Source: Paenibacillus sp. FSL K6-3182
GTDB taxonomy: Bacteria; Bacillota; Bacilli; Paenibacillales; Paenibacillaceae
NCBI RefSeq assembly: GCF_037976325.1
Contig: NZ_CP150265.1
Location: 1,505,501 to 1,569,500, forward strand
DNA: 64,000 nucleotides
Direction: 5' to 3'
Shown: piece by piece, positions 1-9,973 of the stretch
Layout: every line of letters begins with the position of its first letter
How positions within the stretch are numbered: position 1 is the stretch's first letter
Notes under the pieces: model-generated
Seen by the model: only the letters and a program-made list of their open reading frames with translations
Told to the model about the DNA's origin: nothing
Databases searched by the model: none
Position numbers and translations under genes: made by a program

Positions 1-656
1 ATGCAAAGTTGTGTGAGCTCGACCGCTCTATGGCCAAACGACGCATTCATCAGCTTCTCGACGATGTGGGCATTGGCAGCCGGGGAAGCGACAGGCTCAA
101 AGGGTATTCGAAGGGGATGCAGCAGCGGCTTGGACTCGCATGCGCTTTACTAACAAATCCGGATATCGTTTTTCTTGACGAGCCGGCTTCAGCGCTTGAT
201 CCCGTTGGCAGGCATGAGGTGCGGGAATTGCTTGCTAGGCTGAGAAGCCAAGGGAAAACGATCTTTCTTAATTCGCATTTGCTTGAGGATGTGGAACAGT
301 TGTGCGACAAGGTCGCTCTACTGAATAACGGAAAAGTGCTGGCGGAGGGAAAGGTATCCGATGTGCTGAGCTCGCAGTCGAGCTGGCGTTTGCGTGTAAG
401 CGGTTATACCCCTTTAGCAGCTGAACGTATCCAGCAGCTGATAGGCGTGAATGTGATCGTGTCGAACGCTGAGCAGGATGATGCATCTGTTTGGCTGGAG
501 ATTGAACTGGAAAATGACGAGCAAATAGGATTGGTCAATTATATTCTTATTGAGCTGGGATTGACGCTTTATGAGGTTGGGAAATTGCAATCACGGCTCG
601 ATGAGTGGTTTATGCAGGCCGTAACGGGCCTTGAGCATAGGGGGGAGCGCAGATGA
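1..656 (+). CDS. ABC transporter ATP-binding protein, 5' truncated by window edge
   Basis: This is the C-terminal part of the ATPase subunit of an ABC-2 type exporter (NatA/CcmA-like). The reading frame is open to the left edge, so the Walker A and Q-loop portion lies outside the window; the TTG at 9 is only the first start-like codon, not the real start. Visible are the ABC signature in the form YSKGMQQRLGLA, a Walker B stretch ending FLDEPASALDP, and the H-loop histidine in NSHLLEDV. A tail of about 100 residues follows, as is usual for drug or antibiotic ABC-2 ATPases. The stop overlaps the start of the permease gene by 4 bases, so the two are translationally coupled and very probably form one exporter. 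The substrate cannot be read from sequence. Confidence 0.9.
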   Translation, partial: AKLCELDRSMAKRRIHQLLDDVGIGSRGSDRLKGYSKGMQQRLGLACALLTNPDIVFLDEPASALDPVGRHEVRELLARLRSQGKTIFLNSHLLEDVEQLCDKVALLNNGKVLAEGKVSDVLSSQSSWRLRVSGYTPLAAERIQQLIGVNVIVSNAEQDDASVWLEIELENDEQIGLVNYILIELGLTLYEVGKLQSRLDEWFMQAVTGLEHRGERR

Positions 657-1522
657 TCGCGGTTTGGGGCCTAACTTGGAAGGAGCTCGTTCGTAAAAGA
701 GTAACGCTTATGACGATCATCATGACGGTTCTCTTCTGGATTGCTTACTGGTTTATTGCTGATGCTATCGCCGGCGGCGAGGTGAATGTTGCGACTTCTA
801 TGAACTTATTCGAAAATTTTGCCCGCAGTGCAATGATTATGACATTAGGTTTCTTCTTTGGCGCTTTTGCGGTTTCCTTCCTTTCTATATTCAGCTCCGT
901 TGCGGCTGTGACAGGGGAAGCAGAGCAGGGCGTTCTTCAATCCGTACTCGCAAGGCCCATTACGCGCTGGAAGTGGTTTTTGGGCAGATGGCTCGGCTTT
1001 GTCAGTTATGTTGCGTTATATGCATTCCTGTTATTCAGCTCAATTATTCTTATCAGCTGGGCAGAAACTGGCGTCTTATTCAACATGATGGTGTACTTCA
1101 AATCACTTTTGTTTTTTATGTCTGTTATTCCGCTATTAGTATCCTTAACGATGCTCGGCTCCTGTTATTTAAGTCCTTTAGGAAACGGCATATGGATGAC
1201 GATGCTCTTCGGTATGGGCTGGCTTGGCAGTACGATTGGCCGGTTTATGAGCACAGGTAGGATTCAAATGAAAGGGATGCAAACACTTGAGACCATAACA
1301 GGCTTAATTAAGCTGGCTATGCCGGCGGATACTTTGCAGCAACGCATGCTTAACGAATTATTTTCAATCTCTGAGCTTAGAGGCTTATATAACATTAACG
1401 CAGAGCTAAGTATTTTCTCTATTAACGGAGCGGCATCAAATTCCTTTTTAATTTATTGCGGTATTTACACGGCTGCTCTGCTCGGCATAGGTATACTAAT
1501 TATGAGGCGAAAAGATTTTTAA
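653..1522 (+). CDS. ABC-2 type transporter permease
   Basis: A 289-residue integral membrane protein with about six hydrophobic segments, the usual size and layout of an ABC-2 permease. It begins at the ATG inside ATGA that also carries the stop of the ATPase gene. Segments are visible near residues 18-38, 60-85, 105-140, 150-195 and 262-285. The stretch around residue 90 (EQGVLQSVLARPITRWKW) resembles the conserved coupling-helix region of ABC-2 permeases, which docks on the ATPase. It forms the membrane pore of the exporter whose ATPase is encoded just upstream. A hairpin with a T run follows at once, so this is the last gene of the operon. Confidence 0.85.
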   Translation: MIAVWGLTWKELVRKRVTLMTIIMTVLFWIAYWFIADAIAGGEVNVATSMNLFENFARSAMIMTLGFFFGAFAVSFLSIFSSVAAVTGEAEQGVLQSVLARPITRWKWFLGRWLGFVSYVALYAFLLFSSIILISWAETGVLFNMMVYFKSLLFFMSVIPLLVSLTMLGSCYLSPLGNGIWMTMLFGMGWLGSTIGRFMSTGRIQMKGMQTLETITGLIKLAMPADTLQQRMLNELFSISELRGLYNINAELSIFSINGAASNSFLIYCGIYTAALLGIGILIMRRKDF

Positions 1523-1523
1523 G

Positions 1524-1568
1524 CGGGGCTGCCCCTTTTTGGAGGAGGCAGTCGACTGCTTTTTTTTA
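1524..1568 (+). terminator. Rho-independent terminator after the ABC-2 operon
   Basis: The palindrome GCAGTCGACTGC (1548-1559) is followed by a run of T (1560-1566). A small GGGGCTGCCCC hairpin lies just before it. It ends the ABC-2 operon and sits about 10 bases before the stop of the convergent acetyltransferase gene. Confidence 0.75.
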
Positions 1569-1573
1569 TGTCT

Positions 1574-2098
1574 TTATGGAAGATTGGATGCCATTAAAGT
1601 GGGGAAGCCTGCATAAATAGTATGATTTTTGTTGAAAATAAAAGCTTCTCTTTCTTTGGCAAAGCCAATTTTCTCGGCAACACGAATGGACGCTAAATTA
1701 TTGGGGTCTATAATACTGATCAATTTTTGCAAGCCTAAGTGATGAAAACCATATTGCTTGCAAGCCATGGCTGCTTCAGAGGCGAATCCGTTGGACCAAT
1801 ATTTTTTATTTATATGGTAGCCGATTTCTACCTCAATTGTTCCATTTATCGTTTGTTTAACAAGGCCACAATCACCGATTAGTTCATCCGTTGCCCTTAA
1901 GCAGACTCCCCATAAACCAAATCCATCGTTTTTGTAGCGTGCTTCATTTCTTTTTATCCAATTTTGAGTTTCTTGGACAGTAAACGGTGCTGGATAATTA
2001 GCCATCGTTTCGGGGTCAGAAAAAATAGCATGTAAGCCTTCAAAATCTTTCTCTTTGTAGCATCTCAAATATAATCTATCCGTTTTAATAACAATCAT
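1574..2098 (-). CDS. GNAT family N-acetyltransferase
   Basis: A 174-residue GNAT acetyltransferase of the RimJ/RimL-like group, expected to transfer acetyl from acetyl-CoA to an amine; the acceptor is unknown. It opens with the typical beta strand TDRLYLRCYKEKDFEGL and has an EVEIGYHINKKYWSNGFASEA segment typical of motif A, where the acetyl-CoA pyrophosphate loop lies, followed by the IDPNNLASIRVAEKIGF element of motif B. The frame extends 21 codons further upstream, but the ATG at 2098 is chosen because GGAGGGG precedes it at a spacing of about 7 bases. The gene stands alone, convergent with the ABC-2 operon and divergent from the LacI-type regulator. Confidence 0.85.
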   Translation of the reverse strand: MIVIKTDRLYLRCYKEKDFEGLHAIFSDPETMANYPAPFTVQETQNWIKRNEARYKNDGFGLWGVCLRATDELIGDCGLVKQTINGTIEVEIGYHINKKYWSNGFASEAAMACKQYGFHHLGLQKLISIIDPNNLASIRVAEKIGFAKEREAFIFNKNHTIYAGFPTLMASNLP

Positions 2099-2195
2099 AT
2101 AATTACCCCTCCTTCGATGAGAATTAAATAATTCCACTAAATTATAACAGTAGTTATTCATAAATTCACCGATAATGCTTCTTCTTCATTAGGTA

Positions 2196-2210
2196 TGAAA
2201 AGTGATTTCA
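2196..2210. promoter_or_regulatory. Possible operator, TGAAA-N5-TTTCA inverted repeat
   Basis: Perfect 5-base arms TGAAA and TTTCA lie 20 bases upstream of the predicted -35 of the lacI-type gene. The form is reminiscent of operators of the LacI/CcpA family, but the central CG is missing. A weak call. Confidence 0.25.
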
Positions 2211-2230
2211 ATAAAAATGCAATAGGGTGC

Positions 2231-2259
2231 TTGTGGACTTTGCGAGCGTCTGCTAAACT
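2231..2259 (+). promoter_or_regulatory. SigA-type promoter for the lacI-type/alpha-galactosidase genes
   Basis: TTGTGG at 2231-2236 and TAAACT at 2254-2259 are separated by 17 bases and lie 46 bases before the ATG of the regulator. Confidence 0.5.
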
Positions 2260-2286
2260 AAAGTTGTTATTCAGTAAATTTATTAA

Positions 2287-3342
<1,056 letters not shown>

Positions 3343-3378
3343 GTATTCATTTATATAAACTTCTAGGAGGTTGTTATT

Positions 3379-5571
3379 TTGTCTATTCAATATAATCAAC
3401 AGCTCTCGGTATTCCACCTGCAAGCGAAGGATACAAGCTATGTTATCCATATTACGAAATCAGGTTATCCTGCACATGTCTATTGGGGCAAAAAAATTCG
3501 CGGCGTGCAGCTGGAGCGTTTATTTGAGCTTAAGGAGCGGGCTTCATTCACGCCTAGCACAGAGCTGGACCAATTGGAACTGTCGCTGGATACGCTTCCG
3601 CATGAGTATCCTGCATACGGCAACTCTGATTTCCGCATGCCTGCATTTCAGGTCAAGCTTCCAAATGGAACAACAGTAACGGATCTGCGCTTTGATTCGC
3701 ACCGCATTGTGGATGGAAAGCCGGCGCTTGCTGGATTGCCTGCAACGTATATTGAGAACGACTCGGAAGCGCAAACGCTTGAAATCACGCTGAAAGATGA
3801 TTTGACAGGCTTGTCCGTCAGTTTGTCTTATACCGTATTTGAAAACTACGATGCGATTGCCCGTTCAGCTAGAATCGTCAACAACGGTACTGATACTTTG
3901 GATTTACAGCGCGCGTTCAGCATGAGCTTGGATTTTGCGCATGACAACTTTGAGATGCTTCAGCTCTCTGGTGCTTGGATTCGTGAGCGCCATATTCATA
4001 AGCGCAAGCTTGAGCCGGGTCTGCAATCGATCGAGAGCCGCCGAGGTTCAAGCAGCCATATGCAAAATCCGTTTGTCGCTTTGCTCTCTGAGGGTTCTAC
4101 CGAGGATCACGGTGATGTATACGGTGTAAACCTTGTGTATAGCGGTAATTTTACGGCTGGCGTCGAGGTTGATCAATTCCATGCAGCAAGGCTATTCATT
4201 GGCATTAACCCATTCGACTTTAATTGGCGATTGGAGCCGGGTGAGGAGTTCCAAACGCCAGAGGCGGTAATGGTTCACTCTGAGCATGGCCTCGGCGGCA
4301 TGTCACGCAGCTTCCATGATCTGTACCGTGCTCGCTTAATTCGCGGTACGTTCCGTGATCAAACACGTCCGATACTCGTCAACAACTGGGAAGCAACGTA
4401 TTTTAACTTTAATGCAGATAAAATCGAAGATATTGCGCGTGCCGGCAAGGAGCTTGGCATCGAGCTGTTCGTACTGGATGATGGTTGGTTCGGCAAACGC
4501 GACAACGACACAACTTCGCTGGGGGATTGGTTTGTTGACCCGAAAAAGCTGCCCAACGGCTTAGAGGATTTGGTTAGCCGCGTGAAGCGTCTAGATATGC
4601 AATTCGGCCTATGGTTCGAGCCGGAAATGATTTCGCCAGAGAGCGAGCTGTACAAAGCTCATCCAGATTGGTGTTTGCATATCGACGGCCGCAGACGGAC
4701 ACAAGCGAGAAATCAACTCATTTTAGATTTGTCACGCGCGGACGTTCAACAATATATCGTTAAGTCGATATCGGATATTCTTTCAAGTGCGCCGATTACG
4801 TACGTGAAATGGGATATGAATCGCAATATGACAGAGATCGGTTCAGCACTTCTGCCTGCAGAGCGTCAACGCGAGACCGCTCATCGCTATATGCTGGGTC
4901 TCTATTCCGTGCTTGAAGAAATTACGTCTGCTTTCCCTGATGTATTGTTCGAGAGCTGCTCTGGCGGCGGCGGCCGCTTCGATGCGGGCATGCTGTATTA
5001 CATGCCGCAAACATGGACAAGCGACAACTCCGACGCGGTATCCCGCCTGAAAATTCAATACGGAACAAGCATCGTTTACCCAGTAAGCGCGATGGGCGCT
5101 CACGTATCAGCCGTGCCTAACCATCAAGTGAATCGGATAACTTCCCTAGAAACAAGAGGAAATGTTGCGCTATCTGGAAACTTTGGTTATGAACTTGATC
5201 TGACTCAATTTACGGAGGAAGAGAAGACGACCGTTAAGGAGCAGGTTGCACTTTATAAGGATGTAAGGCATCTTGTGCAATTCGGAGATTTCTATCGTCT
5301 GCTTAGCCCGTTCGAAGGAAATGAAACGGCGTGGATGTTCGTTTCCAAGGATAAAAAAGAAGCATTTGTAGTGTTCGTTACTGTTCTGCAAGAGCCAAAT
5401 CTGAAGCTTAATCGCTTCTGCCTCAAAGGCCTTGATCCGAACCGCGATTACAAGCTGCTTGGTGAAGAAACGGTATATGGCGGCGATCAGCTGCTATATG
5501 CTGGACTTGCAACTCCGCAATTTTATGGCGATTATGCAAGCAAGGTATACCGATTCCTCGCTGTGGAGTAA
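3379..5571 (+). CDS. Alpha-galactosidase, GH36
   Basis: A 730-residue cytoplasmic (no signal peptide) GH36 alpha-galactosidase that would release terminal alpha-1,6-linked galactose from melibiose, raffinose or galactomannan fragments. The start is a TTG placed 8 bases after a perfect AGGAGG. The N-terminal half is the beta-sandwich and the centre is the TIM barrel with FVLDDGWFGKR and LWFEPEMISPES. The nucleophile is Asp479 in KWDMNR and the acid/base is Asp549 in WTSDNSDA; these positions match the D478/D548 pair reported for Geobacillus AgaB with an offset of one. The CSGGGGRFD loop typical of the family is also present. Length is as expected for bacterial family members. It is co-transcribed with the LacI-type regulator and closed by a strong terminator. 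Confidence 0.95.
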   Translation: MSIQYNQQLSVFHLQAKDTSYVIHITKSGYPAHVYWGKKIRGVQLERLFELKERASFTPSTELDQLELSLDTLPHEYPAYGNSDFRMPAFQVKLPNGTTVTDLRFDSHRIVDGKPALAGLPATYIENDSEAQTLEITLKDDLTGLSVSLSYTVFENYDAIARSARIVNNGTDTLDLQRAFSMSLDFAHDNFEMLQLSGAWIRERHIHKRKLEPGLQSIESRRGSSSHMQNPFVALLSEGSTEDHGDVYGVNLVYSGNFTAGVEVDQFHAARLFIGINPFDFNWRLEPGEEFQTPEAVMVHSEHGLGGMSRSFHDLYRARLIRGTFRDQTRPILVNNWEATYFNFNADKIEDIARAGKELGIELFVLDDGWFGKRDNDTTSLGDWFVDPKKLPNGLEDLVSRVKRLDMQFGLWFEPEMISPESELYKAHPDWCLHIDGRRRTQARNQLILDLSRADVQQYIVKSISDILSSAPITYVKWDMNRNMTEIGSALLPAERQRETAHRYMLGLYSVLEEITSAFPDVLFESCSGGGGRFDAGMLYYMPQTWTSDNSDAVSRLKIQYGTSIVYPVSAMGAHVSAVPNHQVNRITSLETRGNVALSGNFGYELDLTQFTEEEKTTVKEQVALYKDVRHLVQFGDFYRLLSPFEGNETAWMFVSKDKKEAFVVFVTVLQEPNLKLNRFCLKGLDPNRDYKLLGEETVYGGDQLLYAGLATPQFYGDYASKVYRFLAVE

Positions 5572-5585
5572 ACGATCTAAAATAA

Positions 5586-5640
5586 AGGGGTTATCTCAAA
5601 AGTGGATTTAATTACTTTTGAGGTAACCCCTGTTTTTTTT
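5586..5640 (+). terminator. Rho-independent terminator after alpha-galactosidase
   Basis: Arms AGGGGTTATCTCAAAAGT (5586-5603) and ACTTTTGAGGTAACCCCT pair almost perfectly around a 10-base loop and are followed by a T run to 5640. Confidence 0.9.
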
Positions 5641-5654
5641 AGCTTAGGTGTGAA

Positions 5655-5697
5655 TAAAAAAATAGCGATGCAGGGGTCGTCCCTGTACCGCTATTTA
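5655..5697 (-). terminator. Terminator hairpin (repeat family) for the small membrane protein gene
   Basis: AAATAGCG and CGCTATTT arms, with inner CAGGG and CCCTG pairs, form one stem; a run of A on the + strand (5656-5662) gives the T run on the minus strand. A close relative of this hairpin occurs at 59665-59708. Confidence 0.7.
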
Positions 5698-5759
5698 TTC
5701 CTTGTTCAAAAACGAGCAGACTGCTGCTCGGATTTTCACTTCTATTATGTATTATTGTA

Positions 5760-6056
5760 CTAGCTGCTCATAGAAGATGAAGCTGCTGCAGCAATAAAAA
5801 TAACGAAAATGATGATGTAAATTACGAGAATGATTGCCGCCCAAATTAAGGATGCTTTAAAATAGTTTTTCTTCGTTGGGTTGCCTTCACCAAACGCCCA
5901 TACAAACATCATAATAACATTAACGATCGGAATGATTAAAATGAGTGTAGTGAGCATCCACTCTTTAATTGTAATGACAGGCGACATTTCCTGATTTTGT
6001 TGATGCCCGTATCCTGGTACACCGGGATTTACTGGGGGCTGCTGATAGTTATCCAT
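5760..6056 (-). CDS. Small two-TM membrane protein of unknown function
   Basis: A 98-residue protein. The first 30 residues are Pro/Gln/Gly-rich and hydrophilic (NYQQPPVNPGVPGYGHQQ). Two long hydrophobic segments follow, near residues 33-54 and 68-92, separated by a short polar loop containing GEGNPTKKNYFKASL. That pattern of a Pro-rich tail, TM, GxGNPxKKNYFKA loop and TM is seen in small uncharacterised Bacillota membrane proteins, but no function is known to me. The ATG follows GAGGAG. A promoter lies upstream and a terminator hairpin downstream, so the gene is monocistronic. Confidence 0.75.
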   Translation of the reverse strand: MDNYQQPPVNPGVPGYGHQQNQEMSPVITIKEWMLTTLILIIPIVNVIMMFVWAFGEGNPTKKNYFKASLIWAAIILVIYIIIFVIFIAAAASSSMSS

Positions 6057-6106
6057 TCTTTCTCTCCTCTGAGTTCATAGTGCTGTAACAATTTGGTCAC
6101 AAATTG

Positions 6107-6134
6107 ATTATATATAAATTCCCATAATTTACAA
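6107..6134 (-). promoter_or_regulatory. SigA-type promoter for the small membrane protein gene
   Basis: On the minus strand TTGTAA and TATAAT are separated by 16 bases and lie about 50 bases before the ATG. The rest of the 6057-6404 gap is AT-rich and holds only the MerR control region at its right end. Confidence 0.55.
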
Positions 6135-6349
6135 CCCTTGAATTGAAGAAAATTGTTTTTTATTTATAAAATTTAGGGCTTGTATTCAATTATAGCGACA
6201 AAATAATAGATTAATTGATAGAAAATAAATGATATTATCGAGTATCAAATTGTATTTTTACGAGCGGAAAGGTTAAGATAAACTCCTTATAAGAAGACAT
6301 ATTCTAGACAATATTTCCATAAAATTATAAATTTCATCCTGTAAGCCAC

Positions 6350-6380
6350 TTGCCCTTGACGTTACGTCAAGGGTTATACT
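6350..6380 (+). promoter_or_regulatory. MerR-type promoter with palindromic operator
   Basis: TTGCCC (6350-6355) and TATACT (6375-6380) are separated by 19 bases, the elongated spacing typical of MerR-controlled promoters. The spacer is filled by a perfect palindrome at 6353-6373 with arms CCCTTGACGT and ACGTCAAGGG around a central T. It lies directly upstream of the merR-type gene, so autoregulation of the merR-ABC exporter operon is expected. Confidence 0.8.
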
Positions 6381-6404
6381 CTGTTCAAGAGGGGGAATGA
6401 ACAG

Positions 6405-7214
6405 ATGAATAATAGTTCTTCTTATGCGATTGGCGCATTCGCGAAGCTGACAAAAGTTACTGAGCGAACGCTCCGTTATTACGATCGACAGGGACTGCTT
6501 AAGCCGTCCAGCCGAAACGCGCATGGGCATCGCTTTTATACGGATCAGGATTTAATTCAACTGCAAAAGATTTTGACGTTAAAATATTTGGATTTCTCCT
6601 TAGAGGACATTTCTTCTTATTTGCAGCGTCCGGAAGAGGACTTGCAGCACTCATTAGCTTCGCAATATGAGATGCTTAAGAAAAAGCAGGCGCATTTGGA
6701 GCGTGTAATAGACACCATTGGACGGATGCAGAAAATTTTGGAGGGAGCGGGAAAGGTCGACAGCCATTCATTGCTAGTGTTTATTCAACATATTCAGCAT
6801 GAGCAGCAGCAGAAGGAATGGCTGTCAACGCAAATGCCGCCTTCTTTAGTAGATGCGATATTTATGGAGGGGATAGACTCGGAAATCAGATCGGCATTTG
6901 AAAGTAAAATAACGGTGTTCGCCATGGAGCTAAAGGAACTTTATAAGCAAGGAAAACAGCCTCTGGACGAAGAGGTGCTTGCTTGCGGACTGAGTCTTGT
7001 TGCGCTCTTAGAGGAGCTGCTGTCACCTGTCTTAGAGAGATTTAGTGAAGAGGAGCTTGCGCAATTAGAGGTGCTGAACGATCCAGCTCATTCCTTTGAT
7101 CCTGTTTTATTCCCAAATTTGTTTACGAAGGATGAAGAAGCCTTCTTAGCCGTTACTTTCGATCATCTTGAGGCATTGAAAATGTTGAAAGCAGGGATAA
7201 CCGATGAAAAATAG
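6405..7214 (+). CDS. MerR family transcriptional regulator
   Basis: A 269-residue regulator. Residues 7-75 are the MerR winged helix (YAIGAFAKLTKVTERTLRYY, then DRQGLL and HRFYTDQDLIQLQKI). A coiled-coil dimerisation helix follows at about 85-120. The C-terminal 140 residues are helical and acidic with an EEELAQLEVLNDPAH segment, reminiscent of the TipAS-type antibiotic-binding domain of TipA-like and multidrug MerR proteins. Proteins of this type untwist a 19-bp-spaced promoter when they bind ligand, and exactly such a promoter lies upstream. The gene overlaps the ABC exporter gene by 11 bases, so the regulator probably senses a toxic compound that the exporter removes; the ligand is unknown. 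Confidence 0.88.
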   Translation: MNNSSSYAIGAFAKLTKVTERTLRYYDRQGLLKPSSRNAHGHRFYTDQDLIQLQKILTLKYLDFSLEDISSYLQRPEEDLQHSLASQYEMLKKKQAHLERVIDTIGRMQKILEGAGKVDSHSLLVFIQHIQHEQQQKEWLSTQMPPSLVDAIFMEGIDSEIRSAFESKITVFAMELKELYKQGKQPLDEEVLACGLSLVALLEELLSPVLERFSEEELAQLEVLNDPAHSFDPVLFPNLFTKDEEAFLAVTFDHLEALKMLKAGITDEK

Positions 7215-8973
7215 TGTTGAAGCAGATAGGCCGAAGGCAACCATTGGCGTTTCACAATTTTTCAAGCTGATCGCGAAGCATAGACCCGCTAAGTTTTTAA
7301 TTATCGTTGCCGTTGTACTAGGACTCGGAGAGACGCTGCTCTCGCTGCTCATTCCATTATTGACGAAAAATTTAGTCGAGGAGTTATCGCAATCGACCAT
7401 CCAAACGATGACGTTTGTTGTGCTGGGAGCAGTATTTCTAGTTCAGACCATTATGTCTGGTTTCTCGGTCTATACGATGTCCTATGTAGGTCAGTTTGTT
7501 ATTGCAGGCTTGCGACGTGAAGTATGGAACCGAGTGATAAAGCTGCCAGTACCGTTTTTTGATCGCAACAATTCCGGCGAGACGATGAGCCGTGTTACGA
7601 ATGATACAAATGTGATCAAAGATTTTATCATCGGGCATGTAATATCGTTTTTTGGAGGAATTGTATCTATTATAGGCGGCGTCATTCTCCTGCTGCTGAT
7701 TGATTGGAAGCTCACGCTGCTTATGCTGATTGCCGTTCCGGTAGCACTTCTTGTTCTATGGCCGCTAGGCACCAAAATGTTCACAGTATCCAAATCCATG
7801 CAGGATGAAACTGCATTATTTCAAGGCGATCTTGGCCGTGTGCTCTCCGATATTCGGCTTGTGAAGGCGTCGCTTGCTGAGCCGGTAGAAAATCGTCAAG
7901 GCGACAAGCGAATCTCGCATTTGTTTACATTTGGTTTGCAGGAAGCACGAATCATGTCAATCGTAACCCCTTTAATGATGACGGTGATGCTGCTCATTCT
8001 TGTTATATTAATCGGTTATGGCGGTGTAAGGGTCGCACAGGGCACTTTAACGGGCGGAGAGCTGGTTGCTGTTATTTTGTATATGTTCCAAATTGTTATG
8101 CCGTTTACGCAGATGGCTTCGTTCTTCACGCAATTCCAGAAGGCGATGGGTGCTTCAGAACGTATTTTGGAGCTGCTAAATGAGAAGGAGGAGCAGTCCA
8201 GCCATGAGATTGAGGCAGCAGTCCTTCACGAGAAAGACCATCATTCCTTTATTAAATTTGAACAGTTAAGCTTCGGATATTCGGAGGATCGGCCGCTGCT
8301 TCATTCGCTCTCGTTTCAAGTGAAGCAGGGACAAGTAACGGCGTTTGTAGGCCCAAGCGGCACAGGCAAGACAACGCTGTTCTCGCTGCTGGAACGGTTC
8401 TATAATCCAACCGAGGGCGTCATAACGTATGGCGGGGAACCGATCGCGTCCATGGCGCTGGAAGATTGGCGCAAGCGGATTGCTTATGTTTCACAAGATA
8501 GCCCGATGATGCAAGGCTCGATTCGTCACAATCTTACTTATGGGCTGGAGGATGTGAGCGAGGCGAAAATCAGGGAAGCTGTCGATCAAGCGAATTTGAC
8601 AACTTTTATCGATTCGCTTCCTGAAGGTTATGACACGGAGGTTGGAGAAAGAGGCGTTAAGCTTTCGGGAGGCCAGCGTCAACGGCTGGCAATTGCCCGG
8701 GCTATTTTGCGAAATCCTGATATTCTGCTGCTGGATGAAGCGACGGCTCACCTCGACAGCGATTCGGAAATGCAAGTACAAGAAGCTCTTCAGGGCCTGA
8801 TGACGGCAAGAACGACATTAGTCATTGCCCATCGACTTTCAACTATTCGAGGAGCCGACCAAATCATTGTACTTGAGAAAGGTGAAATTTCGGGTCAGGG
8901 CACCCATGCGGAGCTGCTGGAGACCCATGAATTATATGCTAAGCTCGTACAGCAGCAGTTTAGTATTGAGTAG
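7204..8973 (+). CDS. ABC exporter half-transporter (TMD-NBD fusion)
   Basis: A 589-residue type IV (B-family) ABC half-transporter, expected to work as a homodimer in the cytoplasmic membrane like BmrA/LmrA. Six transmembrane helices fill residues 20-315. The nucleotide-binding domain has Walker A GPSGTGKTT (K389), the signature LSGGQRQR (487-494), Walker B ILLLDEATAHLD (D511, E512) and the H-loop His543, so it looks fully active. The gene overlaps the upstream merR-type gene by 11 bases, which implies translational coupling and control by the MerR promoter. The family and context point to drug or toxin export; the substrate is not determined. No clear T-run terminator was seen before the next gene. 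Confidence 0.93.
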   Translation: MKNSVEADRPKATIGVSQFFKLIAKHRPAKFLIIVAVVLGLGETLLSLLIPLLTKNLVEELSQSTIQTMTFVVLGAVFLVQTIMSGFSVYTMSYVGQFVIAGLRREVWNRVIKLPVPFFDRNNSGETMSRVTNDTNVIKDFIIGHVISFFGGIVSIIGGVILLLLIDWKLTLLMLIAVPVALLVLWPLGTKMFTVSKSMQDETALFQGDLGRVLSDIRLVKASLAEPVENRQGDKRISHLFTFGLQEARIMSIVTPLMMTVMLLILVILIGYGGVRVAQGTLTGGELVAVILYMFQIVMPFTQMASFFTQFQKAMGASERILELLNEKEEQSSHEIEAAVLHEKDHHSFIKFEQLSFGYSEDRPLLHSLSFQVKQGQVTAFVGPSGTGKTTLFSLLERFYNPTEGVITYGGEPIASMALEDWRKRIAYVSQDSPMMQGSIRHNLTYGLEDVSEAKIREAVDQANLTTFIDSLPEGYDTEVGERGVKLSGGQRQRLAIARAILRNPDILLLDEATAHLDSDSEMQVQEALQGLMTARTTLVIAHRLSTIRGADQIIVLEKGEISGQGTHAELLETHELYAKLVQQQFSIE

Positions 8974-9064
8974 TTAGGTTAGTCGCGACACTAAAACATG
9001 CTTTAGCGTTAATGCGATTCCAAAGGGGTATCCAAGCCGTTTTTGTCCAAATAAGCTATACTCA

Positions 9065-9083
9065 ATACAACATGTTATTGTAT
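9065..9083. promoter_or_regulatory. Possible operator, ATACAA-N7-TTGTAT
   Basis: Perfect 6-base arms ATACAA and TTGTAT, spaced 7 bases, lie about 30 bases upstream of the dehydrogenase start, the usual place and form for a TetR-like operator. No adjacent regulator gene is present. Confidence 0.35.
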
Positions 9084-9113
9084 ACCATTCCTAGGAATTG
9101 AGGTGGCTTAAGG

Positions 9114-9965
9114 ATGGCTAATGTAGCAGAAGTATCCAATCGACCCCTTGCATTGATTACGGGAGCATCCAGTGGGTTTGGGCTTTTGACTTCGATTCGC
9201 TTAGCGCAAGAGGGCTACTTTGTAATCGCAACAATGAGGGACATCGGGAAGAAGGAAGATGTGCTTGCAAAAGCAAAAGAGAACGGCGTACTAGATCATA
9301 TTGCATTAATGAGGCTTGATATTACCGATTCTGACAACATAGTGGAAGTCATCGAGCAGGTAATGGAGCGCTGGGGCAGAATCGATGTGCTTGTCAATAA
9401 TGCGGGTTATGCCGTAATGGGCGTCGTTGAGGAAATACCGATGGTGGATTGGCGTGCTCAATTTGATACGAATTTCTTTGGTACCATTGCTGTTACGAAA
9501 GCGGTTCTGCCACATATGCGAGTCCGCAGCCAAGGCAAAATTATTAATGTCAGCAGCGGAGCAGGCATTATTGGTTTTTCCAACACGGGTGCGTATTCGG
9601 CCTCGAAATTTGCATTAGAGGGCTTTAGTGAAGCGCTACGTCTAGAGCTGCTGCCTTTTTCTATCCCGGTCGTACTCGTAGAACCCGGTACTTACGATAC
9701 TGGCATTGCAGCAAAGCATGTGTTTCGTGCGGAACAAAACTCCCCTTACAGCAAAATGATTGAGCGCTTTAATCAATTCAATAAAAAGTCGGAGAAAAAT
9801 GCGCCTAATCCGATTCAGGTTGCGAACACGATCGTGAAAATTTGCCAATCCCGCCGTCCGAAGCTTCGTTATGTGTGCGGAAATGATGCGAAGATGATTT
9901 TTGTTATGAAAAAGCTGTTCCCTTGGCGACTCATCGAATTTCTACTTCGCAAAGCACTGCACTAA
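9114..9965 (+). CDS. Short-chain dehydrogenase/reductase
   Basis: A 283-residue classical SDR with a Rossmann fold. The NAD(P)-binding TGASSGFG lies at residues 16-23, the NNAG structural motif at 95-98, Asn120 in DTNFFG, and the catalytic Ser (147/148), Tyr161 and Lys165 in the YSASK motif. Length is slightly above the 250-residue norm; the extra part is at the C-terminus and is basic. The family oxidises or reduces an alcohol/carbonyl using NAD(P)(H); the substrate cannot be told from sequence. It has its own upstream palindrome and a downstream hairpin, so it is probably monocistronic. Confidence 0.88.
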   Translation: MANVAEVSNRPLALITGASSGFGLLTSIRLAQEGYFVIATMRDIGKKEDVLAKAKENGVLDHIALMRLDITDSDNIVEVIEQVMERWGRIDVLVNNAGYAVMGVVEEIPMVDWRAQFDTNFFGTIAVTKAVLPHMRVRSQGKIINVSSGAGIIGFSNTGAYSASKFALEGFSEALRLELLPFSIPVVLVEPGTYDTGIAAKHVFRAEQNSPYSKMIERFNQFNKKSEKNAPNPIQVANTIVKICQSRRPKLRYVCGNDAKMIFVMKKLFPWRLIEFLLRKALH

Positions 9966-9973
9966 ATTCAAAT

